64,000 nt of DNA from CFX5 sp023384495. Lineage in GTDB: Bacteria; Chloroflexota; Anaerolineae; Caldilineales; Caldilineaceae. The stretch spans positions 21,099 through 85,098 of the forward strand of contig JASNZV010000027.1 in NCBI GenBank assembly GCA_048499455.1. The letters are read 5' to 3'. Below, one piece after another: positions 51,496 through 59,731 of the stretch (positions within the stretch are counted from its first letter, which is position 1; every line of letters begins with the position of its first letter). The notes below the pieces were generated by a model. The model ran no database searches, was not told the DNA's origin, and saw only the letters and a program-made list of their open reading frames with translations. The position numbers were made by a program, and so were the translations under genes.

Positions 51496-52679
51496 TGGAC
51501 GACCTGGATCTGCTGGTCGAAGAAGCCGCCCTTGCAGGGGAGGTGGCCGCCGGCTACGACCCGGCTTACCTGGCCGCCGGCCGCGATGCCCGGCTGGTGG
51601 CGGTGGTGGCTGCCAGGCAGGAGCGCCAGCACAGAGCCTTCATCCCCTGGACGGCGGAAGAAGAGGAGTTCGTGCGCCGGCACGTGGGCTGGCTGACCGA
51701 CGAGGAGATAGGGCGGCGCATCGGGCGCACCGCCGACGCCGTCCATATCCGCCGGGAACGGTATCTGGATTTGCCCAACGTGACCAAGCGGGACGACTGG
51801 CTGACTGCACAGGAGGTCAGACGCCGGCTGGGCGCTCCTTGCGCGAAGGGGGTGACTCGCCTGATTCGCAGCGGCATCCTGCCGGGCCGCATGGCACCGC
51901 TAGAACGGGATGTCTACTTGGTCCACGTGGACACGCTCACCCGCTTTGCCGTGAACCCGGAGAACTGGATTTACTTCCGCACGTACCGGGTGAAAGACGC
52001 CCGGCTGCGCCGGCTGATCGCCTTGCGTGAGGAGCGCTGGGGGGATGCGTGGTGGACGCCTGGCCAGGTGGCCGCGTATCACGGCGTGACAGGCAATGCT
52101 GTCAACGCCCAGATTCATAAAGGGCTGCTGCCGGCTAGACGCTTTGGCAACTGGTGGGTGAAACGCTCTGAGGCGGTGCAGGCCCGGTTTTATTTGGGTC
52201 AGGGGCGCAATCTCACGGTGGAGTGGACGGACGCATCCGACTGCTTCCTGTTGATGGCCCGTAGCGTGGGCTGCTCCCATGCCGACATCGAGGCGCTCTG
52301 CAAGTGGCCGCATGGCCGGGCGGCTTACCGCTTGAACGCCTTGCGTAGAGACGGCCGTATCCCGGACCTCATCCGGCGCTACGACCTGGATCTGTACTAC
52401 GACGCCGAATCTAGCCGGCTCTTTGCCGACTGGCGCCAGTACCGGCGCAAATTCCCCCGCTGGGAGGGAGCTGTAGGGCGCTTCTTGGCAGGTGAAGCGT
52501 CTCTGCTCGATCTGCAGCAGGTGGTCAAGCTCTTAGCTGTCTGGGGTGAGTGGTACGGCCCGACAGAAGTCGACCGGGCGCTGGCATCGTCCTTCCGCCA
52601 CTTTAACAGCGTCACTCCGGCTACGGTCTGGCAAGCCTACGAGACCGTCAAGGAATGGGGAGTGGACCCGCTATGCTGA
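51495..52679 (+). CDS. DNA-binding protein with SANT/Myb-like and HTH repeats, 394 aa
   Basis: Starts in a TGATG overlap with ParB. Residues 50-85 (FIPWTAEEEEFVRRHVGWLT, EIGRRIGRTADAVHIRRER) form a Myb/SANT-like helix-turn-helix of the kind seen in phage regulators. Two or more HTH-17-like units follow (WLTAQEVRRRLGAPCAKGVT; WWTPGQVAAYHGVTGNAVNA). The C-terminal part is helical. Multiple HTH repeats suggest a sequence-specific regulator, maybe of late genes. Confidence 0.65.
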   Translation: MDDLDLLVEEAALAGEVAAGYDPAYLAAGRDARLVAVVAARQERQHRAFIPWTAEEEEFVRRHVGWLTDEEIGRRIGRTADAVHIRRERYLDLPNVTKRDDWLTAQEVRRRLGAPCAKGVTRLIRSGILPGRMAPLERDVYLVHVDTLTRFAVNPENWIYFRTYRVKDARLRRLIALREERWGDAWWTPGQVAAYHGVTGNAVNAQIHKGLLPARRFGNWWVKRSEAVQARFYLGQGRNLTVEWTDASDCFLLMARSVGCSHADIEALCKWPHGRAAYRLNALRRDGRIPDLIRRYDLDLYYDAESSRLFADWRQYRRKFPRWEGAVGRFLAGEASLLDLQQVVKLLAVWGEWYGPTEVDRALASSFRHFNSVTPATVWQAYETVKEWGVDPLC

Positions 52680-53164
52680 AGTGCATCAAGTGTGGCCTAA
52701 GGGTTTGGTATGAGAAGGGTTTGATGCAATGCGAGTGCATCGAGATCGAGATGGCTCATCTGGAACACGGTCTGGCCAAGTACCCGCCTGAGTGGCAGGA
52801 GGCTACGGACACAGTAGAGGATGAGCATCTCTTGGTCTGGTGGCTCTCCGGCGAAGACTGTGGGCAGCTTGCCGGCGTCATCAATCTGCTGCCGCTTCCG
52901 GCCTACATCAAGGGCGAGTTCAGCAGCCGGCTTGGCCGCCCTACCCGTGGCCGGTTGTGGATCGACGGCAACCAGTTCGGCGATTACGACGGCTTGACTT
53001 GGAACGAGAGCGTACCCATCAGCGAGGCGCTGGAAGGCTGCGGCGGCATCGTGATCTGGAAGCATCACGCCCCCTTTATTGAGCGTCTACCCGGCTTTAT
53101 CACCGATACGCAGCTACGGCTGTTTGTGTGCGGCAAGCCGGTAGACTGGCCGGAGAGGAAGTGA
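52673..53164 (+). CDS. Zinc-knuckle hypothetical protein, 163 aa
   Basis: ATG at 52673. The N-terminal CIKCGLRVW and MQCECIE give a possible four-cysteine metal site. The rest is an alpha/beta domain (WWLSGEDCGQLAGVINLLPL). No family recognised. It overlaps the previous gene by 7 nt. Confidence 0.5.
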   Translation: MLKCIKCGLRVWYEKGLMQCECIEIEMAHLEHGLAKYPPEWQEATDTVEDEHLLVWWLSGEDCGQLAGVINLLPLPAYIKGEFSSRLGRPTRGRLWIDGNQFGDYDGLTWNESVPISEALEGCGGIVIWKHHAPFIERLPGFITDTQLRLFVCGKPVDWPERK

Positions 53165-53166
53165 CC

Positions 53167-53427
53167 ATGCGCCAGCGGGTGATTACCCTGCCGGAACCGC
53201 CACCGAATGTCAGGGATTGGGAGGACTTCTACGTTCCTTGCGATTGCCCAGACATTCCCGGCCCGTGGTTCGAGCGCCTGTCACCTTATGCGCCGGCATA
53301 CCCGGTGGCGATCCTGGAGTCACAACTCTGGCGGCACTCCGACTGGCCCTTCGATGTCGTGGTCTGGCAGGGCGAGTGCCCCAAGTGCGGTGTGCTCTAC
53401 CAGACCTGGCGGCTGATCTGGAGGTAG
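53167..53427 (+). CDS. Small cysteine-containing protein, 86 aa
   Basis: ATG at 53167, two bases after the previous stop. It contains PCDCPDIPGPW near the middle and GECPKCGVLYQTW at the end, which together could bind one zinc. No further assignment possible. Confidence 0.5.
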   Translation: MRQRVITLPEPPPNVRDWEDFYVPCDCPDIPGPWFERLSPYAPAYPVAILESQLWRHSDWPFDVVVWQGECPKCGVLYQTWRLIWR

Positions 53428-53430
53428 ACC

Positions 53431-53919
53431 ATGCTGATTATCTCGTCGAACGAAGAGTTGCGCCGCATCCTGGGTGATGATCACCAGTGGGTCGCAGGCG
53501 AGGAGAGAGCGCCCAAAAAGCGCCGGCGCAAAGGGGCCAAGACCCCAGCGCAGAAGACGCTCTCCAAAGAAGAGCGGGAAGCGCTCCAGCGGCGCTTTGC
53601 CGGCTGCTGGCGACAGTTGGGCGGGCCTCAGCTTGTGACCGAGCACCGCTTCCACCCCACGCGCCGCTACCGGTTGGACTTCGCCCTACCGGAGGCGCTG
53701 ATCGGTATCGAGGTAGACGGCGGCACGTGGAGCGACGGACGCACCGGCCACAACTGGGGCACAGGCATCACCCGCGACCACGAGAAGCAGAACCTGGCCG
53801 TGCTCATGGGCTGGCGCATTTTTCGATTCACTACCGACATGCTGAGCGAGGCGAAGGTAGCCCAGAGCCTGACGCCGGTGATCGAGTTTGCTAAACGAGA
53901 ATTAGAAGGGGCGTCCTGA
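53431..53919 (+). CDS. PD-(D/E)XK-like phage nuclease, 162 aa
   Basis: A basic N-terminal tail (KKRRRKGAK) precedes a compact nuclease fold: EHRFHPTRRYRLDFAL (D83), GIEVDGGTW (E94), then ITRDHEKQNLAVLMGWRIFR. This is the pattern of VRR/DUF559-type endonucleases found in phage replication operons, which may resolve branched DNA or Holliday junctions. Active-site residues appear intact. Confidence 0.7.
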   Translation: MLIISSNEELRRILGDDHQWVAGEERAPKKRRRKGAKTPAQKTLSKEEREALQRRFAGCWRQLGGPQLVTEHRFHPTRRYRLDFALPEALIGIEVDGGTWSDGRTGHNWGTGITRDHEKQNLAVLMGWRIFRFTTDMLSEAKVAQSLTPVIEFAKRELEGAS

Positions 53920-53920
53920 A

Positions 53921-54127
53921 ATGGAGCAAATCCGTTGCGTGGAACTTCGTCTGCTCGTGAGAGATGGCGACCAGGAGAACGCAGCAGCGTACGAGGTGGT
54001 CGCCCGTGTCATTGTGCCGGCCATGTCGCCGGCACGGACGCTGGCGCGGCTGCCTGAACTAGTGCAGCCGCTGGTGACGGCGGTGATTGAGGGCATAGAG
54101 GACCGGCTGTTGGAATTGAGAGACTGA
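53921..54127 (+). CDS. Hypothetical protein, 68 aa
   Basis: Starts one base after the previous stop. Short alpha/beta protein (RLLVRDGDQENAAAYEVVAR). No motif. Operon context supports expression. Confidence 0.45.
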   Translation: MEQIRCVELRLLVRDGDQENAAAYEVVARVIVPAMSPARTLARLPELVQPLVTAVIEGIEDRLLELRD

Positions 54128-54146
54128 TGTGAGAGGAGAACGCCCA

Positions 54147-54527
54147 GTGAATTACGACGACTGGCCGGCCCACGGCGAGATCATCGGCCATGCAGAGACC
54201 AACACATATACCTGGGAAGGTCCGCCCATCGCCTGGATCTCCGCCCCATTTCTGGATGACCACCACGAGCCGGGCGATCTGATTGAACTTACACCGTTAA
54301 TCGTCTGCCTGCATCACTACGATCCCCTCTTGGATCTCTGGGAAGTGTACCTGGTCGGCTCGCATGGCCGGCTGCTTCTCTTTCTGCGTGACCTGATTCG
54401 CTTTGGCGACTGGCTCTACCGGCGCCTGCTGCTCACGGCGGCAGTGTGGGGGCTGGCCTGCTGGCCTGAGCCCGGCACCTATCCGTCGTGGGAAGACGTG
54501 CGGCGCAAGTGGAGGCGACATGGCTGA
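54147..54527 (+). CDS. Hypothetical protein, 126 aa
   Basis: GTG at 54147 behind GAGAGGAGAACG. N-terminal half soluble and acidic. The segment LRDLIRFGDWLYRRLLLTAA (about 83-102) is amphipathic and may touch membrane. No family recognised. Confidence 0.45.
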   Translation: MNYDDWPAHGEIIGHAETNTYTWEGPPIAWISAPFLDDHHEPGDLIELTPLIVCLHHYDPLLDLWEVYLVGSHGRLLLFLRDLIRFGDWLYRRLLLTAAVWGLACWPEPGTYPSWEDVRRKWRRHG

Positions 54528-54843
54528 AGACCATCTGATGGAGTGGGCGCAGAGCATCCGCATCCGGGTCTTCGATCTCCCTGGCACGGTCGAAGAGTTG
54601 CATCACCGGGCCTTTCGTGCGGCGCGCTACCGCACCGCCGCCTGGATCGTCGCCTACGTGCGCCACAACCATTCCAACTACTGCAACCTGCTGACCTACA
54701 TCAACGGCCACGGGCCGGAAGATGGCCGGTCAGCGGCGCAGGAACTTGTACAAAAGCGGGTCAATGAGAAGATCGTCGATACGCTCAACCGGCACTATGG
54801 GGATGCCTGGCGCCGGTATCGGAAACAACGGAGCATGGCGTGA
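54520..54843 (+). CDS. Hypothetical protein, 107 aa
   Basis: ATG at 54520 in an 8-nt overlap. Helical protein with a His-rich turn (YVRHNHSNYCNLLTYINGHG). Not recognised. Confidence 0.45.
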   Translation: MAEDHLMEWAQSIRIRVFDLPGTVEELHHRAFRAARYRTAAWIVAYVRHNHSNYCNLLTYINGHGPEDGRSAAQELVQKRVNEKIVDTLNRHYGDAWRRYRKQRSMA

Positions 54844-55406
54844 TGGCCCGCATCCAGTGTTGGACCAAACTGAACGCCGAACAACTCTGGCACGCCTGGC
54901 GCTCGCATTTCGCCGGCGATGACGCCGCGGCCGCGCACGCCGTCTGGTGCGCCAACCGACTGGTCAAGGGCCGGCCGCGTTCCACTCGCCGGCTCTTCTA
55001 CGCCATCAAGGATGACTTCATCCGGCACATCCGTGGTATAGGCATGGGTTACCGGGTGCGGCTGGAGACGAAGACATGCTGGGCGTGTGAAGGCACAGGC
55101 GAGTGGTGCGACCGCTGCGACGGCACCGGCATCTGGAGCGAGCGTTGGCTCTACCTGCACTGCTTCGAGGTGGCCGGCCAGCGCTATGCCTTCCACTCCT
55201 ACGTGGAGCCGGTAAACCTGGACCACTCTCGCCAGGGGGAAGACAGGGAGAGCTACGGCAGCCGCTTCGACGATGCGGAGGAGGCCGAATTGCCGTTGCC
55301 TTTCAGCGGGATCTTACGCATGTTGCGCTACCTGGTGGCGGTGGGCTGGCCGGCATTAACGGTTCCGGCTAAGAAACCGTTGGCTTTCTGCCCGAAAGGA
55401 TCGTAA
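54840..55406 (+). CDS. DnaJ-type zinc-finger protein, 188 aa
   Basis: Begins in a 4-nt overlap. The middle has CWACEGTGEWCDRCDGTGIW, two CxxCxGxG repeats as in the zinc centre of DnaJ, flanked by beta-rich segments. No J domain is present. Phage proteins with a lone CxxCxGxG motif are common and unassigned. Confidence 0.6.
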   Translation: MMARIQCWTKLNAEQLWHAWRSHFAGDDAAAAHAVWCANRLVKGRPRSTRRLFYAIKDDFIRHIRGIGMGYRVRLETKTCWACEGTGEWCDRCDGTGIWSERWLYLHCFEVAGQRYAFHSYVEPVNLDHSRQGEDRESYGSRFDDAEEAELPLPFSGILRMLRYLVAVGWPALTVPAKKPLAFCPKGS

Positions 55407-55449
55407 ATGTTGTCAGGAGCAGCCGGTCTGTCTGCTCTGTGGTGGAACC

Positions 55450-55719
55450 GTGCGCAAGAGCACGCGCTTCGACAACTGGTTCTGCCAGCAGGACTTTGGG
55501 CACTGCGGCGAACTGGTGCTGCCGGCTATCACACGCAAGCGGGGCGGCCGCGAGGTCAATGCCATCTTCCACCGCACAAGTTGGGAGAACGATCTGCGCA
55601 CACGGCGATCTTTCAACCCGCAGTACCAGGTGGTCCTCCACCTGTATTTCATCGCCGGGCGAGAGGTGAGCAGGGGGGAGTATCTACCTGCCCCACTCCC
55701 CGAATCTGTCAACGTGTGA
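55450..55719 (+). CDS. Zinc-ribbon protein with uncertain start, 89 aa or longer
   Basis: Conservatively started at the GTG at 55450. The same frame is open upstream to about 55360 and encodes CCQEQPVCLLCGGTV, whose CxxC would pair with the later WFCQQDFGHCG to form a complete zinc ribbon, yet it has no ATG, GTG or TTG. Either a non-standard start is used, or the gene was once fused in frame to the previous one and a shift separated them. An open frame at 55407 in another phase is a shadow. Confidence 0.5.
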   Translation: MRKSTRFDNWFCQQDFGHCGELVLPAITRKRGGREVNAIFHRTSWENDLRTRRSFNPQYQVVLHLYFIAGREVSRGEYLPAPLPESVNV

Positions 55720-55721
55720 AC

Positions 55722-55753
55722 AGGGCGATCTGTGCGTACACACAGATCGCCCT
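55722..55753 (+). terminator. 13-bp perfect hairpin after the zinc-ribbon gene
   Basis: AGGGCGATCTGTG (55722-55734) and CACAGATCGCCCT (55741-55753) enclose a 6-nt loop. It begins two bases after the stop codon but lacks a T-run, so it may be a processing or stabilising stem, or a factor-assisted terminator, ending the ParB block. Confidence 0.5.
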
Positions 55754-55847
55754 CGCCAACCCGCTGGTGCCTAAGCCTGGCAGCGGGCCGGCTACGACAT
55801 TGTAGCCCATGCCCGCCAGCGGATCAATTTCATCCGAGGAGACGAAC

Positions 55848-56366
55848 ATGGCATTACCAGAGCAAATCAGAAACAGGCGGGCTGAACTGGGGCTGACCCA
55901 AGCACAGGTGGCGGAGCGGGCGGGGCTCAGCCGCCAGCAATTTGCCAGCATCGAGCGGGGGGTGAGTGACGCGTCGTTGAGCCGGCTGGAGCGCATCGCC
56001 GGGGCACTGGCGGCTGAGCTGGTACTGATACCGGAGGGGAGCAATTTCGATTTCGAGCGCATCCTGGGTGAGCACGCCGTCTACCGGGCCGTGTTGCGAG
56101 TGACGCATGAGAGCCTGGTCCGGCTGGCCCGCAGCATCGAGCCGGAAGCCGAGACCGAGCAGCGGGTCAATCTCAACAAGATCGACATCAACCTGATGGC
56201 GGCTTTGCGAGAGGCAGGGGCGGAGGACCGCATCGCAGTCTATGTGATGCGCAATGGTGACGGCCAGCGGATAGTACAGGTGATACACCTGACGCCGGCT
56301 GAGATAGCGGAGCTGTCGTGGCGCGAGGATGTGCAGATCATCCATCTAGTGTCACGGCACCGGTAG
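55848..56366 (+). CDS. XRE-family HTH protein, 172 aa
   Basis: ATG at 55848 behind CGAGGAGACG. A typical helix-turn-helix lies at residues 4-60 (IRNRRAELGLTQAQVAERAG, LSRQQFASIERGVSDASLSR). The C-terminal 100 residues contain VLRVTHESLVRLARSIEPEA and no toxin motif. It could be a second regulator in the phage, for example a switch for the downstream genes, or an antitoxin without a recognised partner. Confidence 0.7.
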   Translation: MALPEQIRNRRAELGLTQAQVAERAGLSRQQFASIERGVSDASLSRLERIAGALAAELVLIPEGSNFDFERILGEHAVYRAVLRVTHESLVRLARSIEPEAETEQRVNLNKIDINLMAALREAGAEDRIAVYVMRNGDGQRIVQVIHLTPAEIAELSWREDVQIIHLVSRHR

Positions 56367-56370
56367 CACC

Positions 56371-56598
56371 GTGCCGGTCTTCAACAGCCAGACCCTGCCG
56401 GCTCCCCGTCCCGGCAGGGTCTGGGGCCTGCTCATCTATCCCGGCGGGCGCAAAGAACTGAGGCAATATCCCCCCGATATGCTTCAGGATCGGGATGAGG
56501 CCGTAAGACGGCTGGAAGCTGGTAGAGAGGCGAGGGTGCGACTGGATGACGCCGGCGTGGTGGTGGCAATGTGGCAAGCGAGGAAGAAAACACAATGA
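56371..56598 (+). CDS. Hypothetical protein, 75 aa
   Basis: GTG at 56371, four bases after the regulator stop. A strong inverted repeat (CCAGACCCTGCCGG/CCGGCAGGGTCTGG, 56388-56426) falls within its first codons and could block or time translation. The protein is small and basic-acidic mixed (DEAVRRLEAGREARVRLDDA). No family. Confidence 0.45.
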   Translation: MPVFNSQTLPAPRPGRVWGLLIYPGGRKELRQYPPDMLQDRDEAVRRLEAGREARVRLDDAGVVVAMWQARKKTQ

Positions 56599-56840
56599 GC
56601 GAACGACGCAAAATAGGAGATCGGGTTTGGGTGCGACCGGGCGCCGGCTTTGGCGCCAGTAAGGGGGAGTGGGCCACGATCATTGACTGGCCGTCGAACC
56701 AAGAGGGCGAACTGGCCCCGTGCATTTTGAACTGCGGCGATGACGGTTGTCGGGAATTTGGCGATCTGGAAACAGAGGGTGGCCGCATGTTCTATCACGT
56801 GTCCGAGTGCGAGATGTTTACAGAGGAGCATCAGCCATGA
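56595..56840 (+). CDS. Hypothetical protein, 81 aa
   Basis: ATG at 56595 in an ATGA overlap; an alternative upstream start at 56571 is out of keeping with coupling. Begins as a small beta barrel (RKIGDRVWVRPGAGFGASKG) similar to the N-terminus of the gene at 44752. It has two cysteines (CILNCGDDGC). Not recognised. Confidence 0.5.
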   Translation: MSERRKIGDRVWVRPGAGFGASKGEWATIIDWPSNQEGELAPCILNCGDDGCREFGDLETEGGRMFYHVSECEMFTEEHQP

Positions 56841-57458
56841 ATCGACCAACTATCGTTTGCTTGTGTGGATCGACACGGTTCTGGCAGGAGTTTCAACGCC
56901 AAAGTCTCAACGAAACGCTGGCCGGTAAGATTGTACTGTCCATCGGCGCTGCCACCGGGACCGACGATGAGCACTTTGGCAACCTGCCGAAAGAGGAATA
57001 CGACCGGGTCAAGGCCATGCTCGACGAACTACATCTGAGAAAAATAGACCTTGCGGATGAGGTTCTGATCTGCGGATGAGGTTCTGATCTTGAACGTCGC
57101 TGGCTACATAGGCGAATCGACACGGAGAGAGCTGGAGTATGCACGGGCGACCGGGAAGCGGGTGCGCTTTCTGGAGCCGGAGCACCCCATTGCACACGGG
57201 TTTCTAGAGCCGGACGCGGCACCGGCTGAACCGGCTACAGGTGTCGATTACAGGAAGATTTCGGCGGCCCTGGCAACCGCAATCCATAGGGCTGGCGAGA
57301 CTCAGAGGCTACCTGTATTCATTTATTGCAAGCAGGCCGAAGGGTATCACAAGACCTTCTACACAGATGAATTGACGGCGGTTGGCATCAAATGGCTGGC
57401 GTGTCGGGAGTGGGTACAGTTCATCGAGTTGGCCCAGGAGGTCACCCTCGCAATATAG
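56837..57458 (+). pseudogene. Nucleoside 2-deoxyribosyltransferase-like gene split by a 19-bp duplication
   Basis: The first part (56837-57079) reads IVCLCGSTRFWQEFQRQSLN ... DLADEVLIC then stops. The second (from about 57090 to 57458) continues LNVAGYIGESTRRELEYARA. Removing one copy of a 19-bp tandem repeat at 57053-57090 restores DLADEVLILNVAGYIGEST, the expected core of this P-loop-free deoxyribosyltransferase-like family. A TTG at the junction could allow reinitiation of the second half. The loss is probably recent because both halves are otherwise intact. Confidence 0.75.
57053..57090 (+). repeat. 19-bp perfect tandem duplication
   Basis: GCGGATGAGGTTCTGATCT occurs at 57053-57071 and again directly at 57072-57090. 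Because 19 is not a multiple of three, it breaks the reading frame of the gene it lies in. Confidence 0.95.
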
Positions 57459-57480
57459 GGATACATAGGTTCAGTCTAGA

Positions 57481-57506
57481 GCCGGTCGAGATGGCCGGCT
57501 TTTTTA
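57481..57506 (+). terminator. Intrinsic terminator at the end of the rightward operon
   Basis: AGCCGG ... CCGGCT stem with a 9-nt loop followed by TTTTTT (57501-57506), 22 bp after the last gene. A classic rho-independent terminator that closes the early operon. Confidence 0.8.
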
Positions 57507-57643
57507 ATTGGCCTGCAAGATACGTCAAAAGTTTCTGCCGAATCTGACAAATTACTGAAGGATTGGCATTAATTTGACGATAAAATAAGTGAGCCACCGT
57601 TTATCTATACTTCTATGCACTCTCAGTACAGAAGGAGGACCTT

Positions 57644-58789
57644 ATGGATTTCATTGATCGATTGCGCGAGCTTTCCTCTCGAATTCCCAAACAGTTGGAG
57701 TTCATACAAACCGAGGAAGCGACCAAAAGTGCTTTGGTCATGCCATTTCTGAGCGCGCTAGGTTACAACGTCTTTGACCCGACCGAAGTCACACCTGAGC
57801 TAAATGCGGATATAGGTGTCAAAAAGGGTGAAAAGGTCGATTATGCAATTCTTCGAGAGGGGAAACCTATCATCCTTATTGAATGTAAGCATCATTCGGT
57901 TGATCTCGGTCAGGTACACGCCTCTCAGCTTTACCGTTACTTCAGTGTTACAGAAGCACGTTTTGGCCTGTTAACCAACGGGATCATCTACTGGTTTTAC
58001 ACTGATTTGGAAGCTCCCAACAAGATGGACAGCAAGCCTTTCTTCGAGTTCAACATGCTCGATATTAGGGAAACGTCCGTCGAAGAGCTAAAGAAGTTTT
58101 CAAAGTCCACTTTCGACCTTGACCGGATTTTGACAACGGCGAGTGAACTAAAGTATACCCGCGAGATCCGGCGTATCATTGTAGAGCAGATGCAGGAGCC
58201 ATCGGACGAATTTGTTAAATTTATCGCCTCTCAGGTCTACAATGGGCGGATGACCCAAGCAGTGCGTGAACAATTTACCCAGCTAACCAAGCAGGCTTTC
58301 AAGCTCGTCGTGAATGAACAGATCAACGAACGACTGAAAACCGCTTTGGCTTCAGAGTCCGCTAATCGGCCTGCAACAGAACAAAATCAGGTTGCAGCCA
58401 GCCCATCTGAAGAAACGAATGGAATCGAATCTGCCTCTGCCGCGATCGTAACCACCGAGGAAGAAATCGAGGCTTATCACATTGTACGAGCGATTTTACG
58501 TGAAGTGGTGGATGTAAAGCGCATCATCATGCGGGACGTACAGCGTTACTGCGGAATACTGCTTGACGGCACCAGCCGGAAACCGATTTGCCGTCTCCAT
58601 TTTAATCGAGCCCAAAAGTATGTTGGCCTCTTCGTAAGACAAGAGAACCAGCAAGACGGTCAGAAAGAAGAACGTGTGCCGATTTCTGAGATCGATGACA
58701 TCTACAACTTTGCTGACCGCTTGAAAGCTACGGTGGCCCAGTATGAAACCGCAGCGACTAAGAAGCAAAAAGAGCCAGCTAGCCCTTAG
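57644..58789 (+). CDS. Stand-alone type I restriction HsdR_N-like nuclease, 381 aa
   Basis: Strong AGAAGGAGG precedes the ATG at 57644. The N-terminal domain (LVMPFLSALGYNVFDPTEVT) leads to the nuclease motif D66 ... E80-C-K82 (KVDYAILREGKPIILIECKH). ASQLYRYFSVTEARFGLLTN follows. This is the HsdR_N_2-type PD-(D/E)XK fold without a helicase. The C-terminal third is a separate helical/beta domain. The gene is more AT-rich than its neighbours and stands alone between terminators, suggesting acquisition. Such proteins are common orphans in bacteria and suspected defence components. Confidence 0.75.
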   Translation: MDFIDRLRELSSRIPKQLEFIQTEEATKSALVMPFLSALGYNVFDPTEVTPELNADIGVKKGEKVDYAILREGKPIILIECKHHSVDLGQVHASQLYRYFSVTEARFGLLTNGIIYWFYTDLEAPNKMDSKPFFEFNMLDIRETSVEELKKFSKSTFDLDRILTTASELKYTREIRRIIVEQMQEPSDEFVKFIASQVYNGRMTQAVREQFTQLTKQAFKLVVNEQINERLKTALASESANRPATEQNQVAASPSEETNGIESASAAIVTTEEEIEAYHIVRAILREVVDVKRIIMRDVQRYCGILLDGTSRKPICRLHFNRAQKYVGLFVRQENQQDGQKEERVPISEIDDIYNFADRLKATVAQYETAATKKQKEPASP

Positions 58790-58968
58790 TCTCAAAGCAC
58801 TGTCTAAATCCCAATACGGGCGTCATCATGTATGTATTTTTGACGTAAACGTGAACTGGCCTATTGACTCAGGCCGGCCCGTGCGTTTGGCGGTAGCACT
58901 GAAAACAAGGCCAGGGTATCTTATAAGGTGGTTTTTGTTTACATCCCTGTTTCAAAGGAGCATAGAAA

Positions 58969-59520
58969 ATGGAGAATACTCTTGCGCAGATTCAGGACGC
59001 CATAGATCGCGCTGATATAGAGCAGGCACGTTTCTTATTGCGTTATGAACTTCAAAAACAGCCAAGTCTAGAGATATACCTATTGGCGGCGCGTGTAGCA
59101 GTAGATGATCAGCAACGCAAGATGTTTCTTGAAAAAGTAATCCAGCTAGATCCGTTTCATCAAGAAGCGCACAGGGAGATCCGCCGGATCGAAGGAAAAA
59201 CACAACTGGCCGTCCGTTCTCCACAACCGCCCACCAACATAACTCCGCAACCACTATTGGCTCAGCAGCACAACATTCATGTCAATGTCAACCAACAGGC
59301 TCCGACCGTAATCTTCACAAATAAAAAAAGCGTGTTTCTTGCCTTCATTCTGACGCTGTTCTTTGGACCGTTGGGGATGTTCTACTCGACAACCGGCGGC
59401 GCACTGATCATGATTGTGGCTACGCTACTCTTTGGTGCCATCAGCGCCGGCGCGGCAGTACCGATCATGTGGATCATCAGCATTGTCTGGGGCATGGTAG
59501 CGGCTGCTTCGTCCAAATAG
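58969..59520 (+). CDS. TPR-like membrane protein, 183 aa
   Basis: Start behind AAAGGAGC. The first 65 residues form a helix-pair repeat of TPR type (DIEQARFLLRYELQKQPSLE, KMFLEKVIQLDPFHQEAHRE). A Pro/Gln/Asn linker follows, then two or three C-terminal membrane helices (FLAFILTLFFGPLGMFYSTT; LIMIVATLLFGAISAGAAVP). The membrane part resembles TM2-type domains. It sits beside the orphan nuclease gene, and the two may work together, but no spacing-based coupling is seen (179-bp gap). Confidence 0.55.
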   Translation: MENTLAQIQDAIDRADIEQARFLLRYELQKQPSLEIYLLAARVAVDDQQRKMFLEKVIQLDPFHQEAHREIRRIEGKTQLAVRSPQPPTNITPQPLLAQQHNIHVNVNQQAPTVIFTNKKSVFLAFILTLFFGPLGMFYSTTGGALIMIVATLLFGAISAGAAVPIMWIISIVWGMVAAASSK

Positions 59521-59731
59521 AGCCTTTACCGTGTTGTTGATTGGTGGGCTTGCCACGTGTGAAGGCGGGGGTGAACCCTGTACGCGCAGTGAAGGGCCAC
59601 AGAGCGATTTGATCTACAACCCTCTTTGCTTGCAATTTTCTTACAATTGCGCGCGGATCATAGTCTTTGGATGTATCATGTGAAAATTATAGGTGCTTAC
59701 CCGGCGTCTAGATTTTCACAGAGCTATCCCC

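Noticed and set aside
55407..55805. 132-codon frame starting with ATG immediately after a stop codon
   Set aside because: The overlapping frame encodes cysteine pairs of a zinc ribbon and natural codon use. This frame is low-complexity and runs through a strong hairpin.
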